This document shows, piece by piece, positions 43,304 to 55,359 of a stretch of 64,000 nt of DNA. Below the pieces are notes generated by a model. The model ran no database searches. It saw only the letters and a program-made list of their open reading frames with translations, and had not been told where the DNA came from. The stretch's first letter is position 1. Each line of letters opens with the position of its first letter. The translations under genes and the position numbers were made by a program. The stretch is from Wolfiporia cocos (Eukaryota; Basidiomycota; Agaricomycetes; Polyporales; Phaeolaceae): positions 22,076-86,075 of the forward strand of contig JACCLO010000049.1 of assembly GCA_029448655.1 (NCBI GenBank). Direction: 5' to 3'.

Positions 43304-44549
43304 ATGGATCCGGGATACATATCTGGAGTCACAGTTCACCTGGAGTCTCTAAAGCTTATTCGCGAAGTCAAACAGCTGCTGCAGTGCCCGCCATGCGCGG
43401 CCGCTGACCAAGAGGAGCTTTGTGATTGGGTGCAACGACTCGATCATTGCAAGGTGCGCTCTCACTACCTGGAAACCTGTGTTGCGCTAACAGGCTGTCA
43501 AAGAATCTCTACGACTCGCTTCACTTTAAAGCGCCCCTTCTATCTCCTTTCGGCACACTGGACCTCTATCACGACTACGTGTCTGTTTGGGATGATGCGT
43601 TTGCTCGGATGAAATCATCAAACGGCACAGTGCCGGATACCCCTGCACAGCCCCCACCGATCGAAGCCACCACCAGTCAGGGTATAACCACCGCTGAGCG
43701 CAGGACTAGTCGCTCGGCACCGCGAAAGAAACTCGAAGAGGTGGTTTATGACCCCCCATGCGCCCAATGCGCTGCAACGCGGCGTGACTGTAGGGGCCCT
43801 GTGTCACAAACTTTCCTTAGAGGATACGTAACATCCCTCGCTGCAGGTATTATAGGCGCCGCTAGGTGCGCGCGCGCTTCCATGATCCTCAGCCACCTCC
43901 GCGTCTATCCAGGACTCCGTCTAGATCATATGACTGTAGGTTAGCGCTGTAGGGTAGCGCGCGCCTTAGGTACTCACAGTTAGGGTCAACACCGTCACAT
44001 GTCGTTACAGGTAGTTACATTATCATGTGCCCTCTTAGTTACTGCGCACAGGCCGCGACTTTAGGGCGCCATTACTGGTCAGCTCCCCATGTATAAGTAC
44101 GACAAGATGGGGACTTACTTCCCATCTTTAGGATTCTCGACAACTGAGCTTAGGCTCCTTTCTCATCTGCGTTTGTGTGCGTCTCTGCCCCGGGGGCCCT
44201 CCACGACTTGCTTGTCTGTGTGGTCTTCCCTCTTGGTCGCCTTAGGAGTTCCCCTTGGGGATACAGCCGACGGCTGCCTTGTGGTTAGCACACCGCCCTG
44301 TAGGACGTCTCGGGACTCCCCCTGTAGCCAGGGTCCCACAAACCTGTGAGTTTGTGTCACCCTGATGTCTCCCCGCATGCATGCTCAAACTGCAGTCTTC
44401 TTTGCTTGAGATGTAGTCGGGCAAAAAAACAAAGTAAACCATATTCTATTCACTCTGCAATCATATGGTTGACTGTGCCTGCGTTGGCAAATTGTATAGA
44501 ACGTGCCGGAATCGGTAAAAGGTGGGATCGCCGTAACATACGCCCTTAG
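43304..44549 (+). pseudogene. Cysteine-rich protein gene interrupted by a solo LTR
   Basis: Exon 1 is 43304-43453 (50 codons). A 50-nt intron 43454-43503 (GTGCGC...AAG, CTAAC branch site) keeps the frame. Exon 2 runs to the LTR at 43802 and resumes after the CCCTG duplication at 44365, in frame. The C-terminal region has two C-x2-C pairs and a following CXXC-K cluster (CAQC...CSNCSLLCLRC) with a basic tail, reminiscent of zinc-binding domains in many uncharacterised basidiomycete proteins. A possible second intron starts at GTAAAC near 44431. Only the LTR disrupts it, so inactivation looks recent. Confidence 0.5.
43802..44359 (+). mobile_element. Solo LTR (558 bp) in the cysteine-rich gene, TSD CCCTG
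   Basis: It starts TGTCACAAACTTTCC and ends GTTTGTGTCA, with CCCTG at 43797-43801 and 44360-44364. The stem is AGATGGG/CCCATCT around an ACTTACT-type loop, after a TATAAGTA box. It is the rightmost LTR found and marks the edge of the transposon cluster. Confidence 0.93.
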
Positions 44550-44932
44550 TCGCAGCGTCATTGTATTGTACGGCGCAATAAGTTTTCGATGACACCTTCG
44601 CATATCTCACTTGGCTATACCTTGCTAAGACCTATGGGTTCGATGCCTGGACCCTGCACTGTTCCATCAGTGTCTTTGCAAGATCTTCAAATCAGCCCTG
44701 TCAATGCAGAGGGGCTTCAGACGAAGCGAAGGTGGTCCCTGTATCAGGGATTGACTACTTCACGTACGTCGTACACTGTTAGTTATACCCGAAGTCCTTC
44801 TGGCCTATGATCTCCCCAGCTGCTGCTAGAGATCCTCTGCAAGAGCCTTCAATAATGCCCCACTGTCTGATGTGACGTTCTGCCGCGCACGCTTGTTCGA
44901 TTGAGTGCCCGGAGTGCAGTACATGGCGCTGA
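44550..44932. other. No gene recognised
   Basis: A transition zone between the transposon cluster and the gene-rich part. The short frames have no motif. Confidence 0.3.
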
Positions 44933-45700
44933 TTACGCATATAAGTGAGCGATCAGATGCGGAGCTGATGATGACTTCCACATCAGGGTGGAGATTTGGC
45001 GATGGCGCTGGATAGTTGTGAGTGAGTGAGAGGTGATGAGAACGCCATCTATATTCCGACGGCCGATAGTGACTACGGTGAGTAATGTGCGTAGTTGAGC
45101 TTTTGATGGTGCGGTCACTGACCGAGACCGTCTACACTCAAGATCTCGTCGATGCTCTGTACGGCCTCAAGTCGTTCGCAGATGCGAGGTATTCTGACGC
45201 CATCAGTCCCCATGTGCTCTGTGTAAATGGACTGCCGAATCCACGGATACCTGGACCCCTTGGGGGGAAGCGCGCCGCAGCAACGATCGACTTGGCTTGA
45301 GCGGCGGTTGATACCTATCAGATTGACGTATATGTACCACGACCGACTAGCCCAGCGTGTTCTACATACCATTGGAACCAGCACTCCCCGGGCGCCGGCA
45401 TCAAGCCCATACTTGATTTGCCACCGACACTACCGTCTGCACACGCCCCTGTTGCAGGTATTCTGACAATAGTGCTGGGCGCCGAGCTTCCGAGCCCCGA
45501 TATTGTTTGGATGGATTCGGCAGCGCCTGGCTGAAGAGATGTCATGCCATGCTCACAATCAATGAGCAGCCATGAGAGATGGGGCGAGGCGAGCGCAGCA
45601 GTGCGCGCTTTCAAAGCACCTGGCAGCGTGATCCATGCGCCGAACGCTGGCTTCGATGCGCGAAAGGGCTTCAAGAAGACGGTGCATTATACTCCGCTGT
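44933..45700 (-). pseudogene. HpcH/HpaI-type aldolase family gene, decayed
   Basis: The minus strand carries FGAWITLPGALKARTAAL, then WLLIDCEHGM, VRIPATG, KYGLDAGARGVLVPMV, IVAAARFPPRGPGIRGFG, and AVQSIDEILSVDGLG, in the order of the HpcH/HpaI aldolase family (metal-dependent class II, acting on 2-keto-3-deoxy-type acids). A predicted intron separates VPMV from AKSIVAAAR. Frame changes fall at the start, after PATG, and after YLASAND, where a stretch seems missing. These breaks and the absent start codon argue for a pseudogene, though unrecognised introns could explain some. Confidence 0.6.
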
Positions 45701-47167
45701 GGAATTGTTGCGATGACAATACATTACATTCATTGACTTGGTGCTTGTGGACAGATCCTCGCCGAACACAGACTCCGACCGTTGCATCTTGGCCTGCTCC
45801 GCACGTGGGCAAGCAAGATTAGATGCGAGAAATCCCTGGTAGAAATAATAACCAGAAAGCACCCCCGTCACTGTGCGCAGACACCAGCGGCATCCGAGCC
45901 ACCGCTGCCTCGTTGCAGCACGCTCACCGACGCCACACACAACTGTGGTGTTCCTGTTGAATCGGAATAGTTTGTTGCCCAGAATGGCTAGGGTGAATAG
46001 TACAGCAATGGACCATGCGTATACGCGAAGTTACTAACCACCTGCCAATGCAGCGGAAAGGCCAGCGAAGAGGCCGTCTCTCCGAGCTTCCTGTGGAGGT
46101 TGGCGTGTGAATGTCATCATTATCGAGATTGGAATGGATGGATATAGATTTCCCTACAGTTGTACATCTTGCTACAGCATCATCGGGAGCCACAAGTGAA
46201 GTGTCGGCGGCGTTGGGCATAGTGATAAATTATGGAACGCGATGCGTTTGCGGACTTGATGCGGACAGATAAACGTGTGCACCACTTAGTAACTCAAATA
46301 GAATTAATAATTCCCCTGCCTGACACACGGCGTGCGCGCGCTAACATCACCCCGCGTCACATAAGCTCGACGTCACGACTTCGTGACTGAGCGCGTCAAA
46401 GTCTCGCGTGGAGCTCGCTGTGGCTGGCATCGTAGACATTGGGCTTCTTCTTGTATGTGGATAACTCACTGGAAATATCGGCGAACAAGCGCAAACTGTC
46501 TTCAGACATATCAAATACTTTCAGTTCCATCGAGGGTACGTTATATGCGCTCAATTGCACGGATCTTATTTACAGCAACATCCTCCATTCGTGTAGACGC
46601 TTTGATCAGCGTCAAGCAGAAACTCGGGGATAGTAGTCGTAGCAGTCGGGTCTCTATATGCGCCGAACTATACCAGCTGGCATATCTCTCCGAGTCTTTC
46701 TCCCAGCAGCGCCTGCGGTCGAACAAGGATTGGATCCATCAAGTGGATATCCTAGATCGTGAAGGTGGGCACACTATTTCTGGGTTTCTTCCAACTACCA
46801 CATATGATCCGCAGGGGTCAATCTGTGGAATCCATCTGCCTTGTCTCGCGATATGGATGATGAGGATACTTGAAATGTGAATGCTGCATGTGAGTCTAGT
46901 TCATCATGCCGAGAGTGTCTCACCGTACCATCCCCAATCACCGGTTCGGCTATCCGTACAGTGAAGTTGGCCGGATTCCGCCTCGTTGAAGCCGGATTAG
47001 AGAACAAGCCAGCCATTGACAGTGAGACAATCATCCATCACGATGTCACCTAGTTTGAGATCGCTTCTCCACAGCTCTCATCCATGTGCTGCAGCTCGCA
47101 AGCAAAGCCGGCGTTAGCATGTCAGGTACAACCATCAGTTCGCGTGCGGACTCCCAAGACGGGCCGC
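45701..47167. other. No gene recognised
   Basis: Frames on both strands are short and lack motifs. The left part could hold the missing C-terminal domains of the adenylate-forming gene, but I cannot see phosphopantetheine-site or reductase motifs. Confidence 0.3.
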
Positions 47168-48948
47168 TTACTCAGAAAATGTGAATTCTAGCGATCGGAC
47201 GCCATGATCTTGCAGGCTCCGTGCTTGCATGTGCAGCGAAGGTATGACTACTATCCGCCCCATGAGTGCACGCCAATGTGATTTCTCCTGAAGGATTGGT
47301 ACCGTCTTCTCACCTGAATCGAAGTTAGCAGCCGCCCTCGGGCGATGACAGGGGCGACGCACCTGATCCGAGTACGATGACATCGTCAGCACGCCCGACA
47401 CTTCATATGCGACATCAGACTTTATTTGCCAATCATATTGACTGCGACGTACATTCGCCAGAGACCAGGCTTGGCCGGATGTGGTTCCCAAAGGTCGGAT
47501 GTGGCAAAGCCACGCTCCCCATTTGGCATATTCTCGATGCAAGGCTGGTGTGTCTCGCACGTCTGCACGCACATGCACGCCATACCTCAGTATACTTCGG
47601 GCGGCTACATCGTTACATTTTGGCACGCACCAACATCTGCAGCTCGAATGTCCCGTCTCCCTGAGGAACCCAGCGACATACACTCTCTGGGAAGCTGCAT
47701 CCATTCCCAGTCGGCGCGCTTCTTGCCAATAGGGCTCGGCTCTTCGACGCCGTCATCGAACACGCATGTCACCAGGCCGAATTCGGTTGCACCGTAGCAC
47801 GCCAACAGGCGCACGCCTTTATCCACGAGCTTCTCACCATTCGCCCTGGAGAGCGGGCCGCCGGCGAATATCTAAGACGTGAGTGATAAGCGAGTTGCTC
47901 CCTCGACCAGCGCAATGTGATGCAGGTACTGACAAGAGCCTGAAGAGACGCAAGGTACTTCGCGTCATCCTCGTTCTGCGACCACGCCTGGCGAAAACAG
48001 TACTTTTAGCAATCACAGGCACACTACACAACCAGAGCCTACCTCGACGAAAGCAGGGACGCTCTCGATAGCCGTGCAGCCTGTCTTGCGCGCCGTCTCA
48101 ATTGTGTTCTGCGGGGTCGGCACGACCGGGGGCGCTGACACGATCGCGCGCGGGGGGAACAGCGACGTCGGCTGGCCGGACAAGAGCGGCGCGTACAGCT
48201 GCGAGCAGAGTCCCATTACGTGGAACGGCGGTAGCGCCATGCACCCCCACCGTATCGCCTTCCTGCGCGACTCCACGAAGATGGGCATCCTGCACCAGTG
48301 TAGGATCGTCGTGTGCGTGTGCGGGATCGGCTTCGGGAAGCCGGTGGAGCCTGAGGAGTGCAGGTAGAGCACAACATCCGATGGCGACGCCGCGCACGCG
48401 GGCGGCGGGTAAGGGCCCGAGACGGCACGCGGCGGGTCGAAGGAGGGCGCGAGCGTCGGGAAGACGTCCGTGAGCGCGGGCAGGTCGTCGACGTGCATGG
48501 CGAATCCGCTCGGCAGGCTCTCCCGGACCGCGTCAGTGAATGGGGCGAAGGTGGGCTGTGAGACGATGCGATGGCAGCTCGTGTGCTCCATCAGGCTTGC
48601 TATTGCGGGCACGGAGTTGCGGGAGGACATAGGGAAGGGGACGAGCCCCGCACGGATCAGACCCGCGACGAGCGCATGGTAGAGCAGAGTATCGCAGTTC
48701 GCGATGATAGCGACAACGGCGCCCTCTTCGCCCTTCCGTCCGGGCCTGAAGGAGTGGGCAACGCGGTGAATTGCCTGAGCGAACTCGAGGAACGATATAC
48801 TTCCGAGCGTATCAGAAGACAAGTCTGGAAACAGGAAGAGAAAGAACGGAGAGGTGGAATTGTATTCGGCATGGAAGTCGACGAGCCCAGGGATGAGAGA
48901 TAGCGAACCGTTGAGGGGCGGGAGTACAGGCGATGCAGATGCAGACAT
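47168..48948 (-). CDS. Adenylate-forming (AMP-binding) enzyme, multi-exon
   Basis: The start MSASASPVLPPLNGS is at 48948. Exon 1 (48948-48043, 302 codons) has the P-loop-like YLHSSGSTGFPKP and HTHTTILHW. Exon 2 is 47987-47934. Exon 3 begins IFAGGPLSRANGEKL with YGATEFG. Further predicted exons give WVPQGDGTFELQML, THQPCIENMPNGERGFATSDLW and VGRADDVIVLGSGEKTVP, the order of an adenylation domain. Introns are about 55-62 nt. After EKTVP the expected family sequence is not found, so the carrier and terminal domains of typical basidiomycete adenylate-forming reductases are missing or unrecognised. Likely role: activating a carboxylic acid as acyl-AMP; substrate unknown. Confidence 0.7.
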
Positions 48949-51390
48949 ATCTGCCAGAAGCTGAACAGAGTGGATTATAATGATTCTGATGGAGTATGTG
49001 GGTGCTGAGAATGAGGCCTATTTAAACGAAGTTCTCGAGCCATCCCCGTGACGCGGGAAGGTCCATCGGTGAATATTTGAATGGCTTGCCGGTGCGCTGC
49101 GGGTCAGTTGTCCTCATGAATCCGAGCAGGTAGGTAATCGTCTACTGGTGTCAGTATCGAGTGTGGCGTACTAGATCCTGAGGCCTGAAGAGTGGCCGGC
49201 CGAGCTCGGCATCTGTTAGCCGACCAAATGTGAGACCGCGGTGATCTCGGAGCGTTCCTTTCGTTATCGTCGCAGAAAGCCGCGAAGGTTCTCTCCAGCG
49301 ATCGGAGGCTAGTCGATTGGAGTCCCGCACAGCCTCGCACCTCCAGCCTTCCTGAGACGCAGGGGCACGACATAATCAGCAGCCCAGTACATCTTCGACG
49401 GGCGCGGAACATTCTTGCTGATATTCTAGAGCTGTCAGCATCATCACCTTGGGGCCCGCGGCCACGACAGCCGACGCAGAATTCCGCCAACGATTGCGAT
49501 CGTCAGATTTTGGGGAGTTGGTATCATGCAGCAAAATAAACTAACGCGTAAAGCATGGGCAACTGATCTTCCCGCATAGCCTGTCTATCGCTATGTGACT
49601 CGTCAAAGTCCGCCAGCGGCTTCGACGCCCGGAAGGACTCACTGCTGGAAGTGAGAGATTGAAGATTGATCTAGACGTTTCTCCTACGAGTGTGGCCAAG
49701 TGGCAAAAAGAGCGGAGCTGCATGGACGTCGGAAATGATAGAAGAGCCTTTCATTTCGGACCAACTGCGCATTTGAGCTGGCACATTCCAACCACCGTGC
49801 CCGCCAGGCCATTCCAGGCTGAGCATGTCCGGCATTGCTCATACCGACACTGCCGGGCGGTGAAAGGCTCAGACTAACCCGATGGTAAACAAAAGTGGTT
49901 CCGGCTGTATGATAACGATATGGCAACAACACATCGCTTGCAATCCTTCCAGGAGGCTCTCGGCTCCACGTGAATTACTTCATCTGCACTACATTGACCA
50001 AATCTCACTGTTCCTGTACAACACAATTTCCTAAGAATCCTAACATGCGAGGGCGCATATTTCGTATCATGTCAAGTCGATAGTTGCTAAATACAGATAA
50101 AATGGGTCAGAGCTGGTAGCAATGGGCGCCCAATGCCTCTGACAATTATTTGGGGCGTTCACCTTGAATTTATAGTGCAAGGATAGCTCTTCAGAGCCTC
50201 GCCTTCCCGATTCCGAAACACACAATTAGATTGCATATTCTCGCCATGTCAGTAGTAAGTTAATACACCGCAAGTAGTCAGACGATCGTCCGCGAGAAAG
50301 GCTAATCGATTCAGAAGTCCTGCTCTAAACTGTTCCCTCACCTGCTTAATGTCATGCCCAGTGTGACTGTCCGTTCGTAGGCTTGCTGGTTCACTCGCCT
50401 CCCAACGTTTGCGACACGGTACCGTTGCACAATAGCTACCTCCTTGATTTGTCAGAGCACTCTTGCTGCGGAAGACTTTGCGGGTTCTGGAGACATAAAT
50501 ATCTACTTTCGCAACGTACGCTACACATGCGCCGATGGCGTTGTTTGTCACGAAACATGTTCTGCTCTTCTTGCGTACTTTGCTACTCACCAGTGCACTC
50601 CCAGGAGTTGTAGCTATGTGTACCTGTAGCACAGATGGCATAATATGTCCCATTGTTCTTACCTTCGCCTCACAAACACGCTCGTGTATCGCTTCGTTCT
50701 TCGATGAAACTGCAGTTTTCGCTGATGTGTGAACTGAGCACTTAGGTGATGACTGACTTCAGGGCCTGTAGTCCGGCATTCAGTACGTTTAGTGCAAAGT
50801 AGCGGGCCATGTCGGAACCGGCGCTACTTCATTATCAAGCAATATAAGAACAGAGATGAGTAGATAGATACTCAGCGTGGGTGGCGCCCACGCTTCAATG
50901 TGGCTTGCTAATCCGTGTTCATGCTATTTGCACGGCATGCTACACGATCGAAGTGTTGTAATAGAGGTTTTTTTACTAACGATAATTATGACTCGCCCTT
51001 TTCCGAGGTTGTGCAAGAATTATGAGAACGAGGTATGGCATCATTGATACCCTACAGTGTTTTCGTACATCCGATGCGGGTTAACAGTACTTGGATACAG
51101 TTACTGGTATGCGTCACAAAGATCAAGGACTACGCTCTACCCACTCCATTTTAAAAACTTAGTAGTGGAGCTCAAAAAATCCGTGCCACAGTCAATTTTA
51201 TTGTTAGCAAAACACCTCTAATTCGAGAGTGATTGTGGAGGCGACGGGGGGACTGCATCTAGCACTTAAATCATATGGGTCAGTGTTGGACCACGATGGA
51301 GCGATCGCCGCCACCGCCCGTCCGATCCGCTCAGATCTTGTGACGCACTAGTACTAGTGACAGGTGCCACCACAGCGCGGTCACGCCGAA
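48949..51390. other. No gene recognised with confidence
   Basis: Upstream sequence of the AMP-binding gene, then about 2.3 kb with medium-length frames on both strands (49104-49490 minus, 50249-50653 minus) that lack motifs. The latter contains a helix-like QVREQFRAGLLNRLAFLADD and could be an exon of an unknown gene. Confidence 0.3.
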
Positions 51391-51752
51391 TCACCTGTTC
51401 GTGCGACTCAGGACCAGGAAGAAGATAAGACGGTGTCCGAGGAAGGTCCGACTGTGATGGAGGTCGATTCGTAGGGCGTCGTCTGGTGGATGTGTCGCAT
51501 CGCGAGCACGGCCGTGTTGCATTGTGTTTTCGAGCTGTTGTTCATGGCTTTCGTTTGACTCGGCGTAGACACCGTCGAACGCGGGGCCTGGAGCCGCACT
51601 GGCCGCACCGCTGGGCAGCTGAGGCTGGAGGGAGCTGTATCGGCACCGTGAGAGGACGCGAGAGTCTGGCGTCGGCGACACCGACCTGGAACGGGCTTGG
51701 CGCAGCGAGTGCGCAGACGGGTTGAAATGTCCGCACTTCGGGCAGACATATT
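51391..51752 (-). pseudogene. Lunapark-like zinc-finger exon, truncated
   Basis: The frame opens at a TGCAG acceptor (51753) with EYVCPKCGHFNPSAHSLRQA, the second half of the Lunapark zinc ribbon plus the following basic helix, then a Ser/Pro-rich tail to a stop at 51391. Lunapark stabilises ER three-way junctions. The upstream membrane segments and the first CXXC of the finger are not seen, so this is a fragment or a rearranged gene. Confidence 0.45.
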
Positions 51753-52135
51753 CTGCACGTGGCGGGTGACGGTCAAGGGCAAGGTCAGGTGGGAGGTGCT
51801 GACGTCGACCCCACAGCCAATTGGTCGCTGACCGTCGTAAAGGGCACAGAATTGTACATACCAAGTGTATCGCCGGCTCATGACCACGAAGATAATGATA
51901 AGTTGGGCGCTGCAAGTCACGAATGCCGGATAGACCGTTATCGAGCAATGGGAAGTGTTTGAGTGGAGAGCGAATAAGCGCCGATCACTGGGTCCAGCGC
52001 GGGCATTATATTGCACATGGCCGGCGAATGAGCACCCAGCGATGTGGCACGTGCTGCGTATCACGCTGCATCCGTGCTGTGGGAATGCCACGCTGTCACC
52101 TTACACCCAATCCACTCTGCAACGATCTGATAATA

Positions 52136-52755
52136 ATGGAGCCAACAGAGGTCCAAATTTACGGATTGAATCTTTTGAAGGAACACACAGACATGTTTCA
52201 TAATCACATATCCACTGCTTTCCCGACACAGATTGGTGAACTATACAAATGGCATGCCAAGGGCAGGCATGCATTGGTACATTACATTCTTTTTATTTTT
52301 GCTACTCTACTAATGAATGCAAAGTTGTATACTGAGGAGATAATCAGAGATTTTCGATTGGAGGACGACGAACTAGCAACCAACTTCCACAGAGACCCTA
52401 GGATTTTATTAGGTCGTCAAAAACTTGATTTTGCCTTGAAGTTATTCAACCTTGGGCTGGATGCTGAGGCATTCCAGCTACCCAAGTTGGAGATTGAGCT
52501 GAAGGAAGGGCCCAAGACTGACACTACAGACCAGAATGCAGATTGCAGAGGAATAGTAAGTCTTGTGAATGATTAGCACAAAATGGCTTGAATTTAAATT
52601 TCTGCATCTAGAAGCGGCCTACTTCAGAATTGGAAGAAGCAGGCCAGGGTCCCAAGCGCCAAAAAGTGGAGGAGAGACTTCCTCAATTTTTGCCTCTAGG
52701 TGATGGCAAACCATCCTCCAAGTTGGAAGATTGGGAAGATGAAGCCTCAAAGTAG
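52136..52755 (+). CDS. Hypothetical two-exon protein (187 aa)
   Basis: ATG at 52136 and exon 1 to 52555, then a canonical 56-nt intron 52556-52611 (GTAAGT...CTAG) and exon 2 to TAG at 52755. Phase is 0 throughout. The protein has a helical N-terminal part with a hydrophobic stretch (ALVHYILFIFATLLMNAKLY, about residues 47-66), then charged helices, and a basic PKRQKVEE near the C-terminus that could be a nuclear signal. The family is unknown. Its base composition is more A/T-rich than the flanking genes. Confidence 0.6.
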
Positions 52756-53112
52756 TATGTATGTCATTTTACATTCTCATTGAAGCAGCTTGCAGTTTAC
52801 TGAGGCTTGAGTACAGAATGCTTTCATGATGGTTTAGGACTGTATAGGGTGTACATACTTGCAAATAGGAATCTGCATGAGGTTGTCCTTTGTCTCAACA
52901 TACATATCTATCACCGTGATCACACCCTGTGAACATCCTTGCACACATCAAATATGTAGTCATAGCATGATCATGCTTGCCCTCATGTGCAAATACTAGT
53001 GAGAAATGCTCCACTTCCACTTCAGCGACTGCTGATGAGTACTGGAAAGAAAGCTCAGTACTTTGGAAGGAAGATACATCACCATGCATACCAATGCTCA
53101 TGCTGGTCCGAT
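52756..53112. other. No gene recognised
   Basis: An A/T-rich spacer between the two-exon gene and the convergent AlkB-like gene. Confidence 0.35.
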
Positions 53113-54480
53113 TCAGTGAATACTGGTTGGAATGAATGTCAGCTGGGTAGCAAAGACAGTGCCACAATGTACCTTGAAATCATCACCGTTGAAGATAAGG
53201 ATATCTCCGTGCTCTAGGGTCACGAGGAGTACCGGCCCCTCCCTTTTGACAGATTTCGTAATGGAGTCTGTGATTTGAGCAACTTGCATATCCAGAATGC
53301 TCACACTGTTACTCGGCGCTGGGACATCGGAATCGTCTATGTCCATAGGCCCGCATGAGTCGTTAGCTCCGTGCGGGAGTTCCTTCTTAGGAGATCCACG
53401 CTCTGCGACGGTGATTGGCAGAAGCTGCTGTACACCTGGAGCTAATGATTTGGGGCGCATCGACAACTCTGCATCGGCGCCGAGGTACATCATGTATACA
53501 GGGGAATTTTTCGCAGCAAGCACGTTCTGGCACAACTTCTGTCTTGGGGAAAGCCATGAATAGTAAATTCAGAACTCACCTTCTTTGAGCCAGGGAGAAC
53601 CCAAGCCAAGTAATTCATTTCTGTCCCCCTCCTTCAGCGGCCAAGCGGCTTTGAAGCAGTGCGTGTGCTTGCAATATACAGAGCGGGGCATGTGTCGTGG
53701 CCGCTGTCGTATCTTGATTGTTGAATGAGCAGGTGTAATAGGCCTCTGCGGACGCACAGAATGTTTTAGAATCAATACATACGCACCGCTGTCCGTGCTC
53801 ACCTTTAAAGGAACCCTTGCTATCCTGGAGCAATGACAATTCAACTTTCGTCAGCATCTCTCTGAAGAGCCTGGTCGGCTGCTCCTGCAACTCTGCCCCG
53901 TTACAGGTATAAATAAATAAATAAATAAGCTTGGCAGAGACGCCATCCTTTGTCATATACGCTAAACGCGAGCCATCAGCAACGTCCGTTACGGTGGTTT
54001 GACACGCTCGGACGGCCTGTCACACGACAATGTCACTGGAGAAATACCACGGGAATTATGCATGGTATGAACATCCGCAGGAGGTATACAGTTGCTTTCC
54101 TGCGCGAATGTATGAGTGCTTGCTTCGGCCGCCTCTGGTAGGCACACTCACTGAGCATCCGCTACACAGTTAATACCATAAATTTCGCTGAGCATTCAGT
54201 TTTCCACACTTTACGCATTGCCTTCCGCCATGATAGCTTGTGGCCGAGATGCCATACTCGAAGTCGGCATCCATTTGATGATTTGGTGAAGAATGGGGAG
54301 GAAGAAAGTGGAAAGGATTGAACATGATATTAGGGTCTGTCTGGTCTGCTCCGATGGAAGGAGGGGCCTGCCACCAGGGATCAGCACTCCGATCCACCGT
54401 TTCGCTACCGGGTACCCAATCGAAAGTGAATTGCCACGAAAATAGTTCTTGACCAGCATCGTTTCTCCCCTGTCATTTGT
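53113..54480 (-). CDS. AlkB-like 2-oxoglutarate oxygenase family protein (tentative)
   Basis: Minus-strand exons read ELFSWQFTFDWVPG, YGISATSYHGGRQCVKCGKL (half of a zinc ribbon), SRLAYMTKDG, QEQPTRLFREMLTKVEL, NELLGLGSPWLKE, YLGADAELSMRPK and LVTLEHGDILIFNGDDF. This order resembles an Agaricomycete group of AlkB-like proteins with an N-terminal zinc ribbon. A GTGAGT...ACAG intron lies near 53530-53573. Where the family has its HxD iron-binding motif, this copy reads CQNVLAAKN, so it may be inactive or mis-modelled. The start of the gene is not resolved; it may lie to the right. Confidence 0.4.
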
Positions 54481-55359
54481 TCAGCATGCCATCGAAAGGT
54501 ACCCACGTAGATATCGATGAGATACCATGTTTATGGATTTGATTCCAAAGAAACCCAGGTGTGTACAGCCATATTGTTCGCGGAGACTGAATGGCGCCGA
54601 TTCGAAGACTCTGCACAGCACGATGCAATCCGGACTATCACTTTTGTGGCTGTCCAATAGAACCTTAGCTTCGGGTGGTGGGCTGATCGGCCGGTTTGAA
54701 CGACGCGAAGATGTCGGGACTGCACTGTTGAGATAGCTCCGGTGCTTTGTTGGTCAGCGTGCTCGGATCATGTCTGGGTTGCAGTTTAAAACTCCCAGAG
54801 GTCGAAACATGAGCAGTACATCATTGCAATAGAACCTAACCAGAATGATGCAGAATCGGAGGCACCAAGGAGGAGTCTGACTTGGATATCGTGGTGATTT
54901 TGATGGGGTTGATGATCAAAGGGATTCGATTCTCGTTGACATCCGTCATGATCATAGATGGCAGAGGACGATCTTGGTGATAGAGTACGTGCCCGTCGCC
55001 GTGATTGGCATGCACATTTTCAGACTGATGTGTCTGTCGGAGATGGACAACGGCAGCTAGCCAGAGCTTGGCGGTCTATGGCTAGTACAATGCGCAATTG
55101 TACCGGATCAAAGCGCAATTGCTACGTAGGCGCCGGTGGGCGCATTCCTGGGAAGTCATAAAACACGGACGGCCCGACAAGTCCGGTTCGCTGCCGCTAC
55201 GTTTGTGGCGGCCACGGTGATATGTGTCCGCTATTGCTATCTGGGCAGCTTAAGTGCAAGTATGGATCGAAAAATGACGCGGCGCCGTCTTTTCCACACT
55301 CGTGCGTGTGATCACACAAGTACAGAACCGCTTACTTGTCAAAGGATGTACCCGACATA
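54481..55359. other. No gene recognised; possible 5' part of the AlkB-like gene
   Basis: Short frames only. It lies between the AlkB-like exons and the stop of MSH4. Confidence 0.3.

Noticed and set aside
47377..47797. Plus-strand ORFs over the AMP-binding gene
   Set aside because: Antisense shadows of adenylation-domain exons, which carry clear motifs on the minus strand.
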